DNA of 64,000 nucleotides from Serratia sp. PL17 (GTDB lineage Bacteria > Pseudomonadota > Gammaproteobacteria > Enterobacterales > Enterobacteriaceae): NCBI RefSeq assembly GCF_017832355.1, contig NZ_JAFIBY010000003.1:372001-436000 (forward strand), given 5' to 3'. This document shows, one piece after another, positions 8,855-17,556 of the stretch. Every line of letters begins with the position of its first letter. Positions within the stretch are counted from its first letter, which is position 1. Below the pieces are notes generated by a model. The model had not been told where the DNA came from. It saw only the letters and a list, made by a program, of their open reading frames with translations, and made no database searches. The translations under genes and the position numbers were made by a program.

Positions 8855-10315
8855 ATGAGCAGTCAGCAATCCGGCACCGGCCTCACCCCCACTCAGGCGA
8901 TCGAACAACTGGAAGCGCTGTATGACGCCTCGGTTGAAGCACTGCGCCAGGCAGTGGGGGATTTTATCAATCACGGCGGGTTACCCGACGCGCAGACCCG
9001 CGCCGCAGGGCTGTTTGTTTACCCCGAACTGCGTGTCAGTTGGGATGGGCAAAAGTCTGGCCAGAGCAAAACCCGCGCCTTCGGCCGCTTCACCCATTCC
9101 GGCTGCTACACCACCACCATTACCCGCCCGCAGCTGTTTCGCCATTATCTGACCGAGCAATTGACGATGCTGGCGGGTGAGTACGATGCGCATATTGAAG
9201 TGCGGCCCTCACAGCAGGAAATTCCTTTCCCTTACGTGATTGACGGTTCCAACCTGATGTTGGATCGTTCGATGAGTGCCAGCCTGGCGCAGCATTTCCC
9301 GACAACCGAGTTGGCGCAAATAGGCGATGAAACCGCCGACGGCCTGTTTCACGCCACCAGCACCTTCCCGCTGTCGCATTTTGATGCCTTACGCGCCGAT
9401 TTCTCGCTGGCGCGGTTACGCCATTACACCGGCACCCCGGTAGAGCATTTTCAGCCCTTCGTGCTGTTCACCAACTACACCCGCTACGTGGACGAGTTTG
9501 TCCGCTGGGCCTGCGCCGAAATCGCCGACCCGGCCAGCCCTTATATTGCGCTGTCCAGTGCCGGCGGCATCTACATCACGCCGGAAACGACCGCGCCAGA
9601 TCAGGCCGTTTCCGACTTGGCCTGGAAAAACCACCAGATGCCGGCCTACCATCTGATCTCACGTACCGGTCAGGGCATCACGCTGATCAACATCGGTGTC
9701 GGTCCGTCCAACGCAAAAACCATCTGCGACCACCTGGCGGTACTGCGACCAAGCGCCTGGTTGATGATCGGCCACTGCGGCGGCCTGCGTGAAAGTCAGT
9801 CGATTGGTGACTACGTATTGGCTCATGCTTATCTGCGCGATGACCATGTGCTGGATTCCGTGTTACCGCCGGATATCCCTATCCCCAGCATTGCCGAAGT
9901 GCAACGTGCCCTGTACGACGCCACAAAAATGGTCAGCGGCATGCCAGGTGAAGAAGTTAAACAGCGTCTGCGTACCGGCACCGTAGTGACCACCGACGAT
10001 CGCAATTGGGAATTGCGCTATTCTGCTTCGGCGCTGCGCTTTAACCTCAGCCGCGCGGTCGCCGTCGACATGGAAAGCGCCACCATTGCCGCTCAGGGCT
10101 ACCGTTTCCGGGTGCCCTACGGCACGCTGCTGTGCGTATCGGACAAACCGCTGCACGGTGAAATCAAGCTTCCAGGCCAAGCCAACCGCTTTTATGAAGG
10201 GGCAATTTCAGAGCACCTGCAAATCGGCATTTGCGCCATTGATTTGCTCCGTGCCGAAGGCGATCGTCTGCACTCCCGTAAACTGCGGACCTTTAACGAG
10301 CCGCCGTTCCGTTAA
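8855..10315 (+). CDS. amn: AMP nucleosidase
   Basis: A 486-residue protein that aligns almost end to end with E. coli Amn, which hydrolyses AMP to adenine and ribose 5-phosphate. The N-terminal AMP nucleosidase domain has SWDGQ, TRAFGRFTHSGCYTTT and VIDGSNLMLDRSMSA. The C-terminal PNP/UDP phosphorylase-like domain has GVGPSNAKT, GHCGGLRESQ and the nucleoside-binding VDMESATIA. It starts at ATG 8855 behind AAGGAGAGAGT. It appears to be a single-gene unit with its own terminator; a small hairpin (CTCCCG/CGGGAG, about 8822-8839) lies just before the ribosome site. Confidence 0.97.
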   Translation: MSSQQSGTGLTPTQAIEQLEALYDASVEALRQAVGDFINHGGLPDAQTRAAGLFVYPELRVSWDGQKSGQSKTRAFGRFTHSGCYTTTITRPQLFRHYLTEQLTMLAGEYDAHIEVRPSQQEIPFPYVIDGSNLMLDRSMSASLAQHFPTTELAQIGDETADGLFHATSTFPLSHFDALRADFSLARLRHYTGTPVEHFQPFVLFTNYTRYVDEFVRWACAEIADPASPYIALSSAGGIYITPETTAPDQAVSDLAWKNHQMPAYHLISRTGQGITLINIGVGPSNAKTICDHLAVLRPSAWLMIGHCGGLRESQSIGDYVLAHAYLRDDHVLDSVLPPDIPIPSIAEVQRALYDATKMVSGMPGEEVKQRLRTGTVVTTDDRNWELRYSASALRFNLSRAVAVDMESATIAAQGYRFRVPYGTLLCVSDKPLHGEIKLPGQANRFYEGAISEHLQIGICAIDLLRAEGDRLHSRKLRTFNEPPFR

Positions 10316-10346
10316 CTGACAGGCGATGAAAAGCCCGCTTTTGCGC

Positions 10347-10382
10347 AATGCCGATCGGTTAAGCCTGGTCGGCATTTTTTTC
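10347..10382 (+). terminator. Rho-independent terminator of amn
   Basis: AATGCCGATCGG pairs with CCTGGTCGGCATT (8 perfect outer pairs plus wobbles), followed by a T run. It lies 32 bases after the amn stop. Confidence 0.88.
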
Positions 10383-10988
10383 GGCTTCTGCAGGCTCAGA
10401 GCAGGTAGCATTGCCCTAAATATCCTGCCTTTCTCTGCCTCCGCAATGAATGGCAATTGGAGGAGCCTAAGGCGCGGCCCCGGCAGCCGGTGATGCGCAC
10501 CAAGGTCAACCCCCGCATTGACAACCACCGGGCAACCCATGCCCTCAGTGTGACGTTGGGTGAAGACAGAGAACATGATGCGATGAGCATGGTATTGGGC
10601 GCCCTGAAGACGTCGAACGCAAGCACAACGCATAGGCGAAACCGCCATGGACGGCAGTTTCAGGCGAGACAGGCAGGGACGCCTGTCGTAGCAGGCTGTG
10701 ATGCGGCGTGATGAAGTAAGAGCCGTTGGCGTAGCCAACCGTCTGAGTGGGCAAGAGCGCGGGTTGCAAGGGGCCGCGTTTACGGCCCCTTGCTCGGTCG
10801 GGGCGCATGAGCTTCATAGTACATCTGACGTTTATCGACCGAAATAGCCTTGAGCGCTCTCAAAAACACCGTAAGTAATCCGCATTACGCAGAATGCGAA
10901 TCTTTAACTTTTCATCCGCAGATCGTTGATGTCTACGCCTCATATCTGTTACAACAGCGGCTCCCATTCCCCAGTCGTTACCACTCAT
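10383..10988. other. 600-base region without a confident gene; possible phage/satellite-type remnant
   Basis: No ORF here has a recognisable domain. A minus-strand reading 10545-10817 (90 codons, ATG at 10817) includes VGYANGSYF, HHSLLRQASLPVSPETAV and CLRSTSSGRP, wording I associate with short ash/Icd-like leader proteins next to P4-type satellite phages, but this is memory only. A perfect 11-bp hairpin with a 6-base loop, GCAAGGGGCCG / CGGCCCCTTGC, sits at 10766-10793 without a T run. Another overlapping minus reading enters amn and is taken as a shadow. The stretch before yneE (10800-10988) has no clear promoter I would name. Confidence 0.35.
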
Positions 10989-11906
10989 ATGATTGTCAGA
11001 CCTCAGCAACACTGGTTCAGACGGCTTTTCGTCTGGCACGGTTCGGTGCTCTCCAAAATTCTGTTTCGTCTCAGCCTTAACATTGCCATGTCGATCGTTG
11101 CCGTGCTGTGTTTTCAATGGTACGAACATCTGGGCGTCAAACTCACGCTGGCCCCCTTCAGTCTTTTGGGCGTGGCGATCGCCATCTTCCTCGGTTTTCG
11201 CAACAGCGTCAGCTATGCGAGATTTACCGAGGCAAGGCTGTTATGGGGCAGCTTGTTGATCGTACAGCGCTCGCTGTTACGCCAGATTAAAAGCCTGTTG
11301 CCTCAGCAAGATGAGGCTGCGCGTGAATTTGCGGCCCTGCTGATGGCGTTCAGCTACTGCCTGAAACACCAACTGCGCGGCACCGATATCAGTGCCGATC
11401 TGCAACGCCTGTTACCCAACGCTGATTTACGGCCGATTGAGACGAGCACGTCCCCCTGCAACAGGCTGCTGCTGATGATGGGCCAATGGCTGGGTGAGAA
11501 GCGGCAATCGGCACAGCTGTCTGACGTGCTGTTTCACAGTATCGATCAGAACCTCAATCGACTGTCCGAGATCCTCGGTGGTTGTGAACGCATTGCCAAT
11601 ACGCCGATCCCCTTCGCCTACAGCCTGATCGTTCACCGGACGGTGTACCTGTTCTGTACGCTGTTGCCTTTCGCACTGGTACCGGATCTGCATTACATGA
11701 CGCCATTGGTGTCGGTATTCATTTCCTATACCTTCATCTCACTCGATTCCCTGGCAGAAGAACTGGAAGATCCGTTCGGCACCGCCGCCAACGATCTGCC
11801 ACTTAATGCCATGTGCAACGCCATTGAGATCAACCTGCGCGAGATGAACGACGAGACCGATTTACCGCCAGCGGCACGGCCGGACAGCCATTATCAACTC
11901 AGCTAG
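10989..11906 (+). CDS. yneE: Bestrophin family membrane protein YneE
   Basis: A 305-residue inner-membrane protein with the bestrophin/RFP-TM signature IAIFLGFRNSVSYARFTEARLLWG, split here as IAIFLGFRNS and YARFTEARLLWG. It matches E. coli YneE from MIVRPQQHW to the C-terminal HYQLS. Bestrophin homologues form pentameric anion or cation channels; the physiological role of YneE is not established. I start at ATG 10989 because E. coli YneE starts there; the longer reading uses TTG. No strong ribosome site is visible. It converges on nac. Confidence 0.9.
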   Translation: MIVRPQQHWFRRLFVWHGSVLSKILFRLSLNIAMSIVAVLCFQWYEHLGVKLTLAPFSLLGVAIAIFLGFRNSVSYARFTEARLLWGSLLIVQRSLLRQIKSLLPQQDEAAREFAALLMAFSYCLKHQLRGTDISADLQRLLPNADLRPIETSTSPCNRLLLMMGQWLGEKRQSAQLSDVLFHSIDQNLNRLSEILGGCERIANTPIPFAYSLIVHRTVYLFCTLLPFALVPDLHYMTPLVSVFISYTFISLDSLAEELEDPFGTAANDLPLNAMCNAIEINLREMNDETDLPPAARPDSHYQLS

Positions 11907-11977
11907 TTGGCGACAATGTCAGGGGCGGTGAAAACCGCACCTGAAACGGCACGCTCACCATCGGGGCCGGTCCTGAT

Positions 11978-12901
11978 TTACTGCACCAACGCCAGCACGC
12001 GTTTTTCCTGACTGCGGCTGGCGGCGATTGACAGCAAAATATCCTTCACCACCAACGCGGGCGCCGACAGCGACTGCTGGCCGGAAATACACAACGACAA
12101 GGGTACGCTTAGCGAGGCGGCATTGATGCGTGCCATCCACGCCTTCGCGGGGCCAATCATTGCGCGCGCAACCGACTCCGGCAAAATGGTGGCACCGAGA
12201 CCGCTGGCGATAGCCGCGCTCAGGGTATCGGAGGATTCAATTTCACCAATCACGTTGGCAGCCAGCTTGCGCACCGCCATGGCTTCATCCACCTGGTTTC
12301 GCACCACATCCCCTTCGCGTGGCAGGAACAAATTCAGTCGTGCGACGTCCAGCAGATCAACACTGTTGCCGGGATTGGGGACCGCCCGCGTCGCCACCAG
12401 ATAGAGATCTTCCCGTATCAATGCCGTGGCCTGCAGACCTGCGGGCATTTTAGTGCCGTAAATGACCGCCATATCCAGATTCTGGTTGGCGACCTGCCCG
12501 GCCAACGTCGAACCGATATTCTCGTTCAGGCTGAGCAAAATACCCGGGTGCTGATCGCGTACCGCCTGTAGCAACGGCAGCGCCAGTTGAGACGCCAAGC
12601 TACCCGGTGCCAACCCAACGGAGACATGACCGCTCATGGCCTGTCCGGCACTGTTGACCGCACTTTGCGCCTGCTCACACTGACGCAAAATGGTCTGGGC
12701 ATGCGCATAAAGAATGTTGCCGGCTTCGGTCGGCATCACGCCACGTTTGGTGCGGATCAGCAGTTGCTGTTTCAGCTCCCCTTCCAACGTGGCCAATTGT
12801 TGGCTGAGCGCTGGCTGAGCAATATGCAACACTTCTGCCGCCTGAGTCAGGCTGCCGATATCGACGATTTTCACGAAATACTTCAGACGTCTGAAATTCA
12901 T
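11978..12901 (-). CDS. nac: LysR-family nitrogen assimilation regulator Nac
   Basis: A 307-residue LysR protein. The N-terminal winged helix (MNFRRLKYFVKIVDIGSLTQ then AAEVLHIAQPALSQQ) is nearly identical to enterobacterial Nac, and the co-inducer domain keeps QLDMAVIY-like and LPESVARA blocks. Nac couples sigma-70 genes to nitrogen limitation under NtrC and needs no small co-inducer. The start ATG 12901 has GGAGG four bases before it. The C-terminal half diverges more from E. coli Nac than the N-terminal half, as expected. A Cbl-like paralogue is the alternative. Confidence 0.88.
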   Translation of the reverse strand: MNFRRLKYFVKIVDIGSLTQAAEVLHIAQPALSQQLATLEGELKQQLLIRTKRGVMPTEAGNILYAHAQTILRQCEQAQSAVNSAGQAMSGHVSVGLAPGSLASQLALPLLQAVRDQHPGILLSLNENIGSTLAGQVANQNLDMAVIYGTKMPAGLQATALIREDLYLVATRAVPNPGNSVDLLDVARLNLFLPREGDVVRNQVDEAMAVRKLAANVIGEIESSDTLSAAIASGLGATILPESVARAMIGPAKAWMARINAASLSVPLSLCISGQQSLSAPALVVKDILLSIAASRSQEKRVLALVQ

Positions 12902-13203
12902 ATTGCCTCCGTCATACCCCTTAACTGCGAATGAGAAGAGCTGCAGCAAAATCCGGGCCAGACCGACACAATAAGAGGATGCATGAACTAATCGACGGAA
13001 AAATAAGAAAAAATGATGCTACCGTCGATAAAATCGCCACATTACGCGGCAGGAAGAAACAAACGCGTGCACCAAGATAAGGCATAACAGGGGTGCCAAA
13101 GGGGCATCCCTGGCGCATCGCACAGCCGTGCACCAATAAAAGCGATAAAAAGCAGCAAGTTGAATAATCTTGCAGCAAACGAAACGGCAAGGCGTTTTCA
13201 GGC
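12902..13203. other. Intergenic region upstream of nac
   Basis: About 300 bases between nac and the tRNA promoter. No gene is supported. A TGGCAC element (minus strand, 13093-13098) is the only hint of a sigma-54 promoter, but the -12 element is poor. The sequence GTGCACCAA occurs twice (near 13065 and 13130); its meaning is unknown. Confidence 0.3.
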
Positions 13204-13232
13204 TTTACAAGCCCGAGCCACCCCGCTATTAT
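13204..13232 (+). promoter_or_regulatory. Promoter of tRNA-Asn (first copy)
   Basis: A -35 TTTACA (13204-13209), a 17-base spacer and -10 TATTAT (13227-13232), followed by a GC-rich discriminator (CGCCCCG), as usual for growth-rate and ppGpp controlled tRNA genes. It ends 18 bases before the tRNA. Confidence 0.75.
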
Positions 13233-13250
13233 TCGCCCCGTTCACACGAT

Positions 13251-13326
13251 TCCTCTGTAGTTCAGTCGGTAGAACGGCGGACTGTTAATCCGTATGTCAC
13301 TGGTTCGAGTCCAGTCAGAGGAGCCA
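13251..13326 (+). tRNA. asnT: tRNA-Asn (anticodon GTT)
   Basis: A 76-base cloverleaf: acceptor TCCTCTG with CAGAGGA, D arm around AGTTCAGTCGGTAGA, anticodon loop CTGTTAA with GTT, T arm CTGGTTCGAGTCCAG and an encoded GCCA end. It is identical to the copy at 49261. The tRNA-Asn 3' end (CCAGTCAGAGGAGCCA) is the known integration site of Yersinia HPI-type islands. The gene symbol is only one of several used for enterobacterial tRNA-Asn genes. Confidence 0.97.
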
Positions 13327-13334
13327 TATTAGAG

Positions 13335-13367
13335 ACGCCCGCTTAAGGAAACTTAAGCGGGCGTTTT
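13335..13367 (+). terminator. Terminator of tRNA-Asn (first copy)
   Basis: ACGCCCGCTTAAG - GAAA - CTTAAGCGGGCGT, a 13-bp perfect stem with a GAAA tetraloop followed by TTTTGCT. Confidence 0.88.
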
Positions 13368-13424
13368 GCTATGCGTAATATCCGATCGTCGGCAAAAGGC
13401 GATCGTCATTCGTCAGCAGACTGA

Positions 13425-13745
13425 AAAATAGACGCAGCAATTGCCAAGGACCCCGCGCTTTTCACGCTGATGTCGATTAGCGCAATCCAGGGTAAACCCG
13501 CGCGCTCCCATTATCGGGTGGTTGAGCGCTTTTGTCATGAATGGGAAGACGGGACGTTACTGCCATTGACGCGGGTACAGCTCACCCCGGAAACCGGTCG
13601 TACTCATCAACTCCGCATCCACTGCCAGCAGTTGGGTCACCCTATTTTAGGTTGTGACCTGTATGGTGGCCGCCTGTTACTAGGCACCGAACAGGCGCAA
13701 CGACTAATGCTGCACGCCAGTGAGCTGCATTTTATTCATCCATAG
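13425..13745 (+). pseudogene. Broken RluA-family pseudouridine synthase (C-terminal fragment)
   Basis: From about 13425 the frame reads KIDAAIAKDPALF, then GKPARSHYRVVE, LTRVQLTPETGRTHQLRIH and LGHPILGCDLYG, followed by RLMLHASELHFIHP and a stop. These are the C-terminal landmarks of RluA-type synthases. The catalytic Asp region (HRLD) and everything before it are absent, and the last ~20 residues after FIHP are lost too. The fragment begins about 55 bases after the tRNA-Asn terminator, so an integration or deletion at the tRNA probably removed the 5' half. A shorter ATG start at 13470 would not make a working enzyme. Confidence 0.75.
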
Positions 13746-14118
13746 CAATGCGTGGATCAAAGCCCACAATACCAGCCCGTTCTAAACGCGTTTGACGGGA
13801 ATCCGCGGACCTGGGGTGATAATACAAAGAGTGTGCTTTTGCGCATGGCTGCGCACGCACATGCCACCGCTCCCCGCGCGGCCTCTTTCAGGCCAGGGGC
13901 TTCTGCGACAGTGTCAGCCCCACCCATCCGCCAGATCATGAATATGACTCATGTCGTAATGAAATTAACTCGCTTTCACTCATCTCATGGCTCTGGCATA
14001 AATTATACAATATTAACGTATTGACAACATAAAGACTGATGAATGAGAAAGCCGGTAACCTCGGGCTAATCAAGAAATAAATTCATTTTTCATGTCAGAA
14101 CCAGGGTGCAAGATTAGG
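13746..14118. other. AT-rich intergenic stretch upstream of mesX
   Basis: Base composition changes to AT-rich at about 13930. TTGACA (14021-14026) and TATACA (14004-14009) are possible promoter parts but I cannot pair them convincingly. I see no clear MetJ boxes (AGACGTCT repeats) or MetR site (TGAA-N5-TTCA). No gene is supported. Confidence 0.3.
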
Positions 14119-15096
14119 ATGAATAAAGACTTCACATTTACGATTAAGAGCACTCCTTTTGATGAGAACTATAACCCTTCAGAAGGTACGCGTATTACGA
14201 CCAACTTTGCTAACTTGGCCAGAGGGAAAAATCGCCAAGAGAATTTACGCAACACCTTGGTGATGATTAATAATCGTTTCAATACATTAGCGCATTGGGA
14301 TAACCCCAAAGGGGATCGCTACTCGGTCGAACTTGAAATCATTTCTGTTGAGATGAATATTTCAGGCAATGGCAATACCTTCCCTGTGATTGAAATATTG
14401 AAAACAAATGTTATTGACAAGAAAAATAACGAACGCATTGAAGGCATTGTTGGGAACAATTTCTCTTCTTACGTGCGGGATTATGACTTCAGCGTATTGC
14501 TGTTAGAACACAATAATAACCAACCCCACTTTAGCATCCCAGATGATTTTGGTAGCTTGCACGGGAACATATTTAAATACTTCGTTAACTCACATGAGTA
14601 CAAAGAGAACTTTAAAAAATCGCCTGTGATATGTTTAAGTGTCTCAAGTAAAGACACCTACTACCGGACGGGGAACCAGCATCCTGTATTAGGTATCGAA
14701 TACCAGCAGAATGATTCATCTTTAACTGAAAAATATTTCAACAAAATGGGGTTGCAGGTTCGTTATTTCATGCCTAAAAATAGCGTTGCACCTTTGGCCT
14801 TTTATTTCTCTGGTGATTTACTGAGTGATTACACTGATATTGAGCTTATCAGCACTATCAGTACGATGGAGACTTTCCAAAAAATTTACCGACCTGAGAT
14901 TTATAATAGTAATTCTGCGGCAGGGCAATATTATCAACCCAGCCTGAATCACCAGGATCATTCATTAACAAAAATTGTTTATGACCGGGAAGAACGCAGC
15001 CAGTTAGCTATTGAGCAGGGGAAATTTACTGAAGAGCACTTTATCAAACCCTACAAAAATATTCTTGAACAATGGTCCGCTAACTGCGCGCTTTGA
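14119..15096 (+). CDS. mesX: DUF1852 protein, MesX (partner of folate-independent methionine synthase)
   Basis: A 325-residue protein of the DUF1852 family, recognised by TRITTNFANLARG, LAHWDNPKGDRY, GIVGNNFSSYVRDYDFSVL and HPVLGIEYQQN. Published fitness work on folate-independent methionine synthases (Price and colleagues) describes MesD as needing MesX, a DUF1852 protein, and oxygen; the methyl donor was not settled. MesX has no signal peptide or membrane segment. I start at the internal ATG (MNKDFTFTIK) as in homologues I remember; a start at 14092 adds nine residues. Neither start has a clear ribosome site. The gene is AT-richer than its flanks and sits 27 bases before mesD. Confidence 0.82.
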   Translation: MNKDFTFTIKSTPFDENYNPSEGTRITTNFANLARGKNRQENLRNTLVMINNRFNTLAHWDNPKGDRYSVELEIISVEMNISGNGNTFPVIEILKTNVIDKKNNERIEGIVGNNFSSYVRDYDFSVLLLEHNNNQPHFSIPDDFGSLHGNIFKYFVNSHEYKENFKKSPVICLSVSSKDTYYRTGNQHPVLGIEYQQNDSSLTEKYFNKMGLQVRYFMPKNSVAPLAFYFSGDLLSDYTDIELISTISTMETFQKIYRPEIYNSNSAAGQYYQPSLNHQDHSLTKIVYDREERSQLAIEQGKFTEEHFIKPYKNILEQWSANCAL

Positions 15097-15123
15097 TTAA
15101 CAGAAAATAAAAGGTCATCTACT

Positions 15124-16155
15124 ATGAAAATATTACTCCCCACGTCAACGGCTGGCAGTTTGCCTAAACCTTCCTGGCTTGCGCAACCAGAGACACTTTG
15201 GTCCCCCTGGAAGTTGCAAAATGAAGAGTTAGTTGAGGGGAAACAAGATGCTCTGCGTTTATCTCTGGAAGATCAACTGCGTGCAGGCATCGACATTGTC
15301 AGTGACGGCGAGCAAACGCGCCAACACTTTGTCACGACGTTTATTGAACACCTCAGCGGCGTTGATTTTGAAAAGCGTCAGGTCGTTAAAATTCGTAATC
15401 GCTACGATGCAAGTGTGCCGACTGTCGTGGGAGCGGTGGCTCGTCAAAAACCTGTTTTTGTCGAAGATGCCAAGTTTTTACGTCAGCTCACCAAGCAGCC
15501 GATTAAATGGGCCCTGCCCGGCCCTATGACGATGATAGATACGCTTTATGACAACCACTATAAAAGCCGCGAAAAACTCGCCTGGGAATTTGCAAAAATT
15601 CTCAATCAAGAAGCAAAAGAATTAGAAGCTGCCGGCGTCGATATTATCCAGTTTGATGAGCCGGCCTTTAATGTATTTTTTGATGAGGTGAACGATTGGG
15701 GGATCGCCGCATTAGAAAGGGCCATTGAGGGACTTAAATGTGAAACAGCCGTACATATCTGCTATGGATATGGCATCAAGGCCAATACCGATTGGAAAAA
15801 GACGCTGGGCTCAGAGTGGCGGCAATATGAAGAGGCTTTCCCCAAACTGCAGACATCTAACATCGATATCATCTCGCTGGAATGTCATAACTCGCATGTC
15901 CCAATGGACCTGCTTGAACTGATTCGCGGTAAAAAGGTGATGGTTGGGGCCATTGACGTGGCAACCAATACCATAGAAACACCGGAAGAAGTCGCCAATA
16001 CATTGCGCAAAGCACTCCAGTTTGTAGATGCCGACAAGCTTTATCCTTCAACTAACTGCGGCATGGCTCCCTTATCTCGTCAGGTCGCCACGGGCAAACT
16101 CAATGCCTTAAGCGCAGGAGCAGAAATCATCCGGAAAGAGCTTTCGGCGAAATAA
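15124..16155 (+). CDS. mesD: Cobalamin-independent methionine synthase core protein, MesD-type
   Basis: A 343-residue protein equal to the C-terminal catalytic barrel of MetE without its N-terminal folate-binding half. Zinc ligands can be placed: His211 and Cys213 (HICYGYG), Glu253 (LECHNSH) and Cys312 (STNCGMAPL). The opening TSTAGSLPKPSWL and SDGEQTRQHFVTTF are typical. It should methylate homocysteine to methionine from a donor other than methyl-tetrahydrofolate triglutamate. It forms an operon with the DUF1852 gene and is followed by a terminator. A YxjG-like S-methyl transferase is the main alternative, but linkage to DUF1852 favours MesD. Confidence 0.82.
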   Translation: MKILLPTSTAGSLPKPSWLAQPETLWSPWKLQNEELVEGKQDALRLSLEDQLRAGIDIVSDGEQTRQHFVTTFIEHLSGVDFEKRQVVKIRNRYDASVPTVVGAVARQKPVFVEDAKFLRQLTKQPIKWALPGPMTMIDTLYDNHYKSREKLAWEFAKILNQEAKELEAAGVDIIQFDEPAFNVFFDEVNDWGIAALERAIEGLKCETAVHICYGYGIKANTDWKKTLGSEWRQYEEAFPKLQTSNIDIISLECHNSHVPMDLLELIRGKKVMVGAIDVATNTIETPEEVANTLRKALQFVDADKLYPSTNCGMAPLSRQVATGKLNALSAGAEIIRKELSAK

Positions 16156-16191
16156 CGTCACCCGGCGTTTACGTCCAGAGACTCCCCTTTG

Positions 16192-16229
16192 AGCCCACTC
16201 GGGAAAACCTGAGTGGGCTTTCGCTTTTC
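16192..16229 (+). terminator. Terminator of mesXD
   Basis: AGCCCACTC (16192-16200) pairs with GAGTGGGCT (16211-16219), followed by TTCGCTTTT. Confidence 0.82.
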
Positions 16230-16483
16230 CACCCGCAATCGTTAGTGTTCGTTGCATCAGTCTGCGTCACACTCCGCCTTTTCGTCTTTATTCCCGAGAC
16301 ATGCTTGCACCACTTAGCTTCCTCACCGTTAGATTCAGTTGCTATTAAATTGACCAAGCGACTTGAATGTACGGTAAGTACCGTAAAAATTAAGGAATAA
16401 AATAGGATTCAGGGAAGTAAAAAAACTCACCGTCGCCGTCTCCTGATCTTTCTCCTAAGGGCTTAATGAAAGGTTACTCTGCC
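16230..16483. other. Intergenic region with an orphan palindrome
   Basis: No gene is supported between the mesXD terminator and the LysR gene (whose 3' end it borders). It contains TACGGTA-AG-TACCGTA (16370-16385), a 7+7 inverted repeat that looks like a repressor operator, followed by AAAAATTAAGGAAT, but no start codon of a real gene follows on either strand. Confidence 0.35.
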
Positions 16484-17416
16484 TCATACTGGGCTCAACT
16501 GACTGCCTGACGGGCCCAAATTCTCGGTCAGGATCGTCAACAAAGCACGGACTTTAGGCAATGCCTGACGGCTTTTGAGCCAGGCCAAATTAATCGGTAG
16601 CCCATCGGTTGCCAAATGGGGCAACACTTCAACCAAAGTGCCCTCTTCACGCTGTCGCTTCACCAGCCAGGTGGGCAATTGTGCAATACCGTGCCCGGCC
16701 AATACTGCGGTAAGCTGGCCTTCCGCATCACCGATTGCCACCCGCCCGGGCAACACCTTTTTCTCGCTGCTATTGGGTTGTACGCCGGCAAAATGCCAAG
16801 GCGTGGGCAGACCGTTTCCCTCACCGTAAACCACGCAGCTGTGATTCTCTAAATCCTGTGCGGTTGCCGGCGCGCCACGCTTTTCCAAATAGGCTGGCGA
16901 AGCGCAGAAAATATGCCGTTGGGCGCCCAGATAGCAATGCCCCAAAGTATTTGGCCAAATATCCGCGCCACCAATACGTACGATAATGTCGATGCCTTCT
17001 CTTACAGGATCAACAAAGCGATCGGAAAAAGAAATATGCGGCATCAACAATGGGTGATCCTCGATCAGTTTAAGGATCACCGGCAACGCATGCAGACGGC
17101 CGTAGGAAGCTGGCAGATCAATACGCACCTTTCCCTGTGGTTGGGTGCTTTCGGCCTGCATTGAAAGCTCCGCCTCTTCCAGTTCGCCAAGCACACCGGT
17201 ACAGGTGCGATAAAACCTCACCCCGGCATCGGTCAGTGACAATCGCCGCGTCGTGCGATGAAACAGACGAACCTGCAACCGCGCTTCTAAACGTGCAATA
17301 CCTTTACTGATGGCCGAGGTGGTCAAATTCATGCGTTCAGCCGCAGCAGTAAAGCTGCCCATATCCGCCACGCAGACAAATAAGTCGATACCTTTCAGTC
17401 TTTCTGAAGAATACAT
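16484..17416 (-). CDS. LysR family transcriptional regulator
   Basis: About 310 residues. The N-terminal helix-turn-helix is FVCVADMGSFTAAAERMNLT then SAISKGIARLEARL, followed by RLFHRTTRRLSLTDAG, as in the CrgA/AaeR-like subgroup. The periplasmic-binding-like effector domain follows. It is divergent from the NmrA-like reductase gene (140 bases apart), the usual layout for a regulator and its target. I take ATG 17416 (MYSSERLKG), preceded by GGCGGG; ATG 17446 would add ten residues. Confidence 0.85.
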   Translation of the reverse strand: MYSSERLKGIDLFVCVADMGSFTAAAERMNLTTSAISKGIARLEARLQVRLFHRTTRRLSLTDAGVRFYRTCTGVLGELEEAELSMQAESTQPQGKVRIDLPASYGRLHALPVILKLIEDHPLLMPHISFSDRFVDPVREGIDIIVRIGGADIWPNTLGHCYLGAQRHIFCASPAYLEKRGAPATAQDLENHSCVVYGEGNGLPTPWHFAGVQPNSSEKKVLPGRVAIGDAEGQLTAVLAGHGIAQLPTWLVKRQREEGTLVEVLPHLATDGLPINLAWLKSRQALPKVRALLTILTENLGPSGSQLSPV

Positions 17417-17556
17417 AACCCGCCACATTAATGAATTTAATTCCATAAACTTGGTAATTTATAGCCTAAATAGGAATATTTTTCTCAGTAAACTCCTCTC
17501 TATCGCCAGGCATGAGGCCCATGCCTTATTCAGTCACACACAAAAGGAGTTTACTC

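Noticed and set aside
10208..10738. A 176-codon minus-strand frame overlapping the amn 3' end
   Set aside because: It enters amn and crosses its terminator; it has no recognisable motif and is taken as a shadow.
13070..13100. A sigma-54 promoter for nac (TGGCAC on the minus strand at 13093-13098)
   Set aside because: The -24 element is good but the -12 position reads TTATG rather than TTGCA, and no NtrC pair is correctly placed upstream.
13950..14118. MetJ or MetR operator before mesXD
   Set aside because: No AGACGTCT tandem and no TGAA-N5-TTCA of adequate quality were found.
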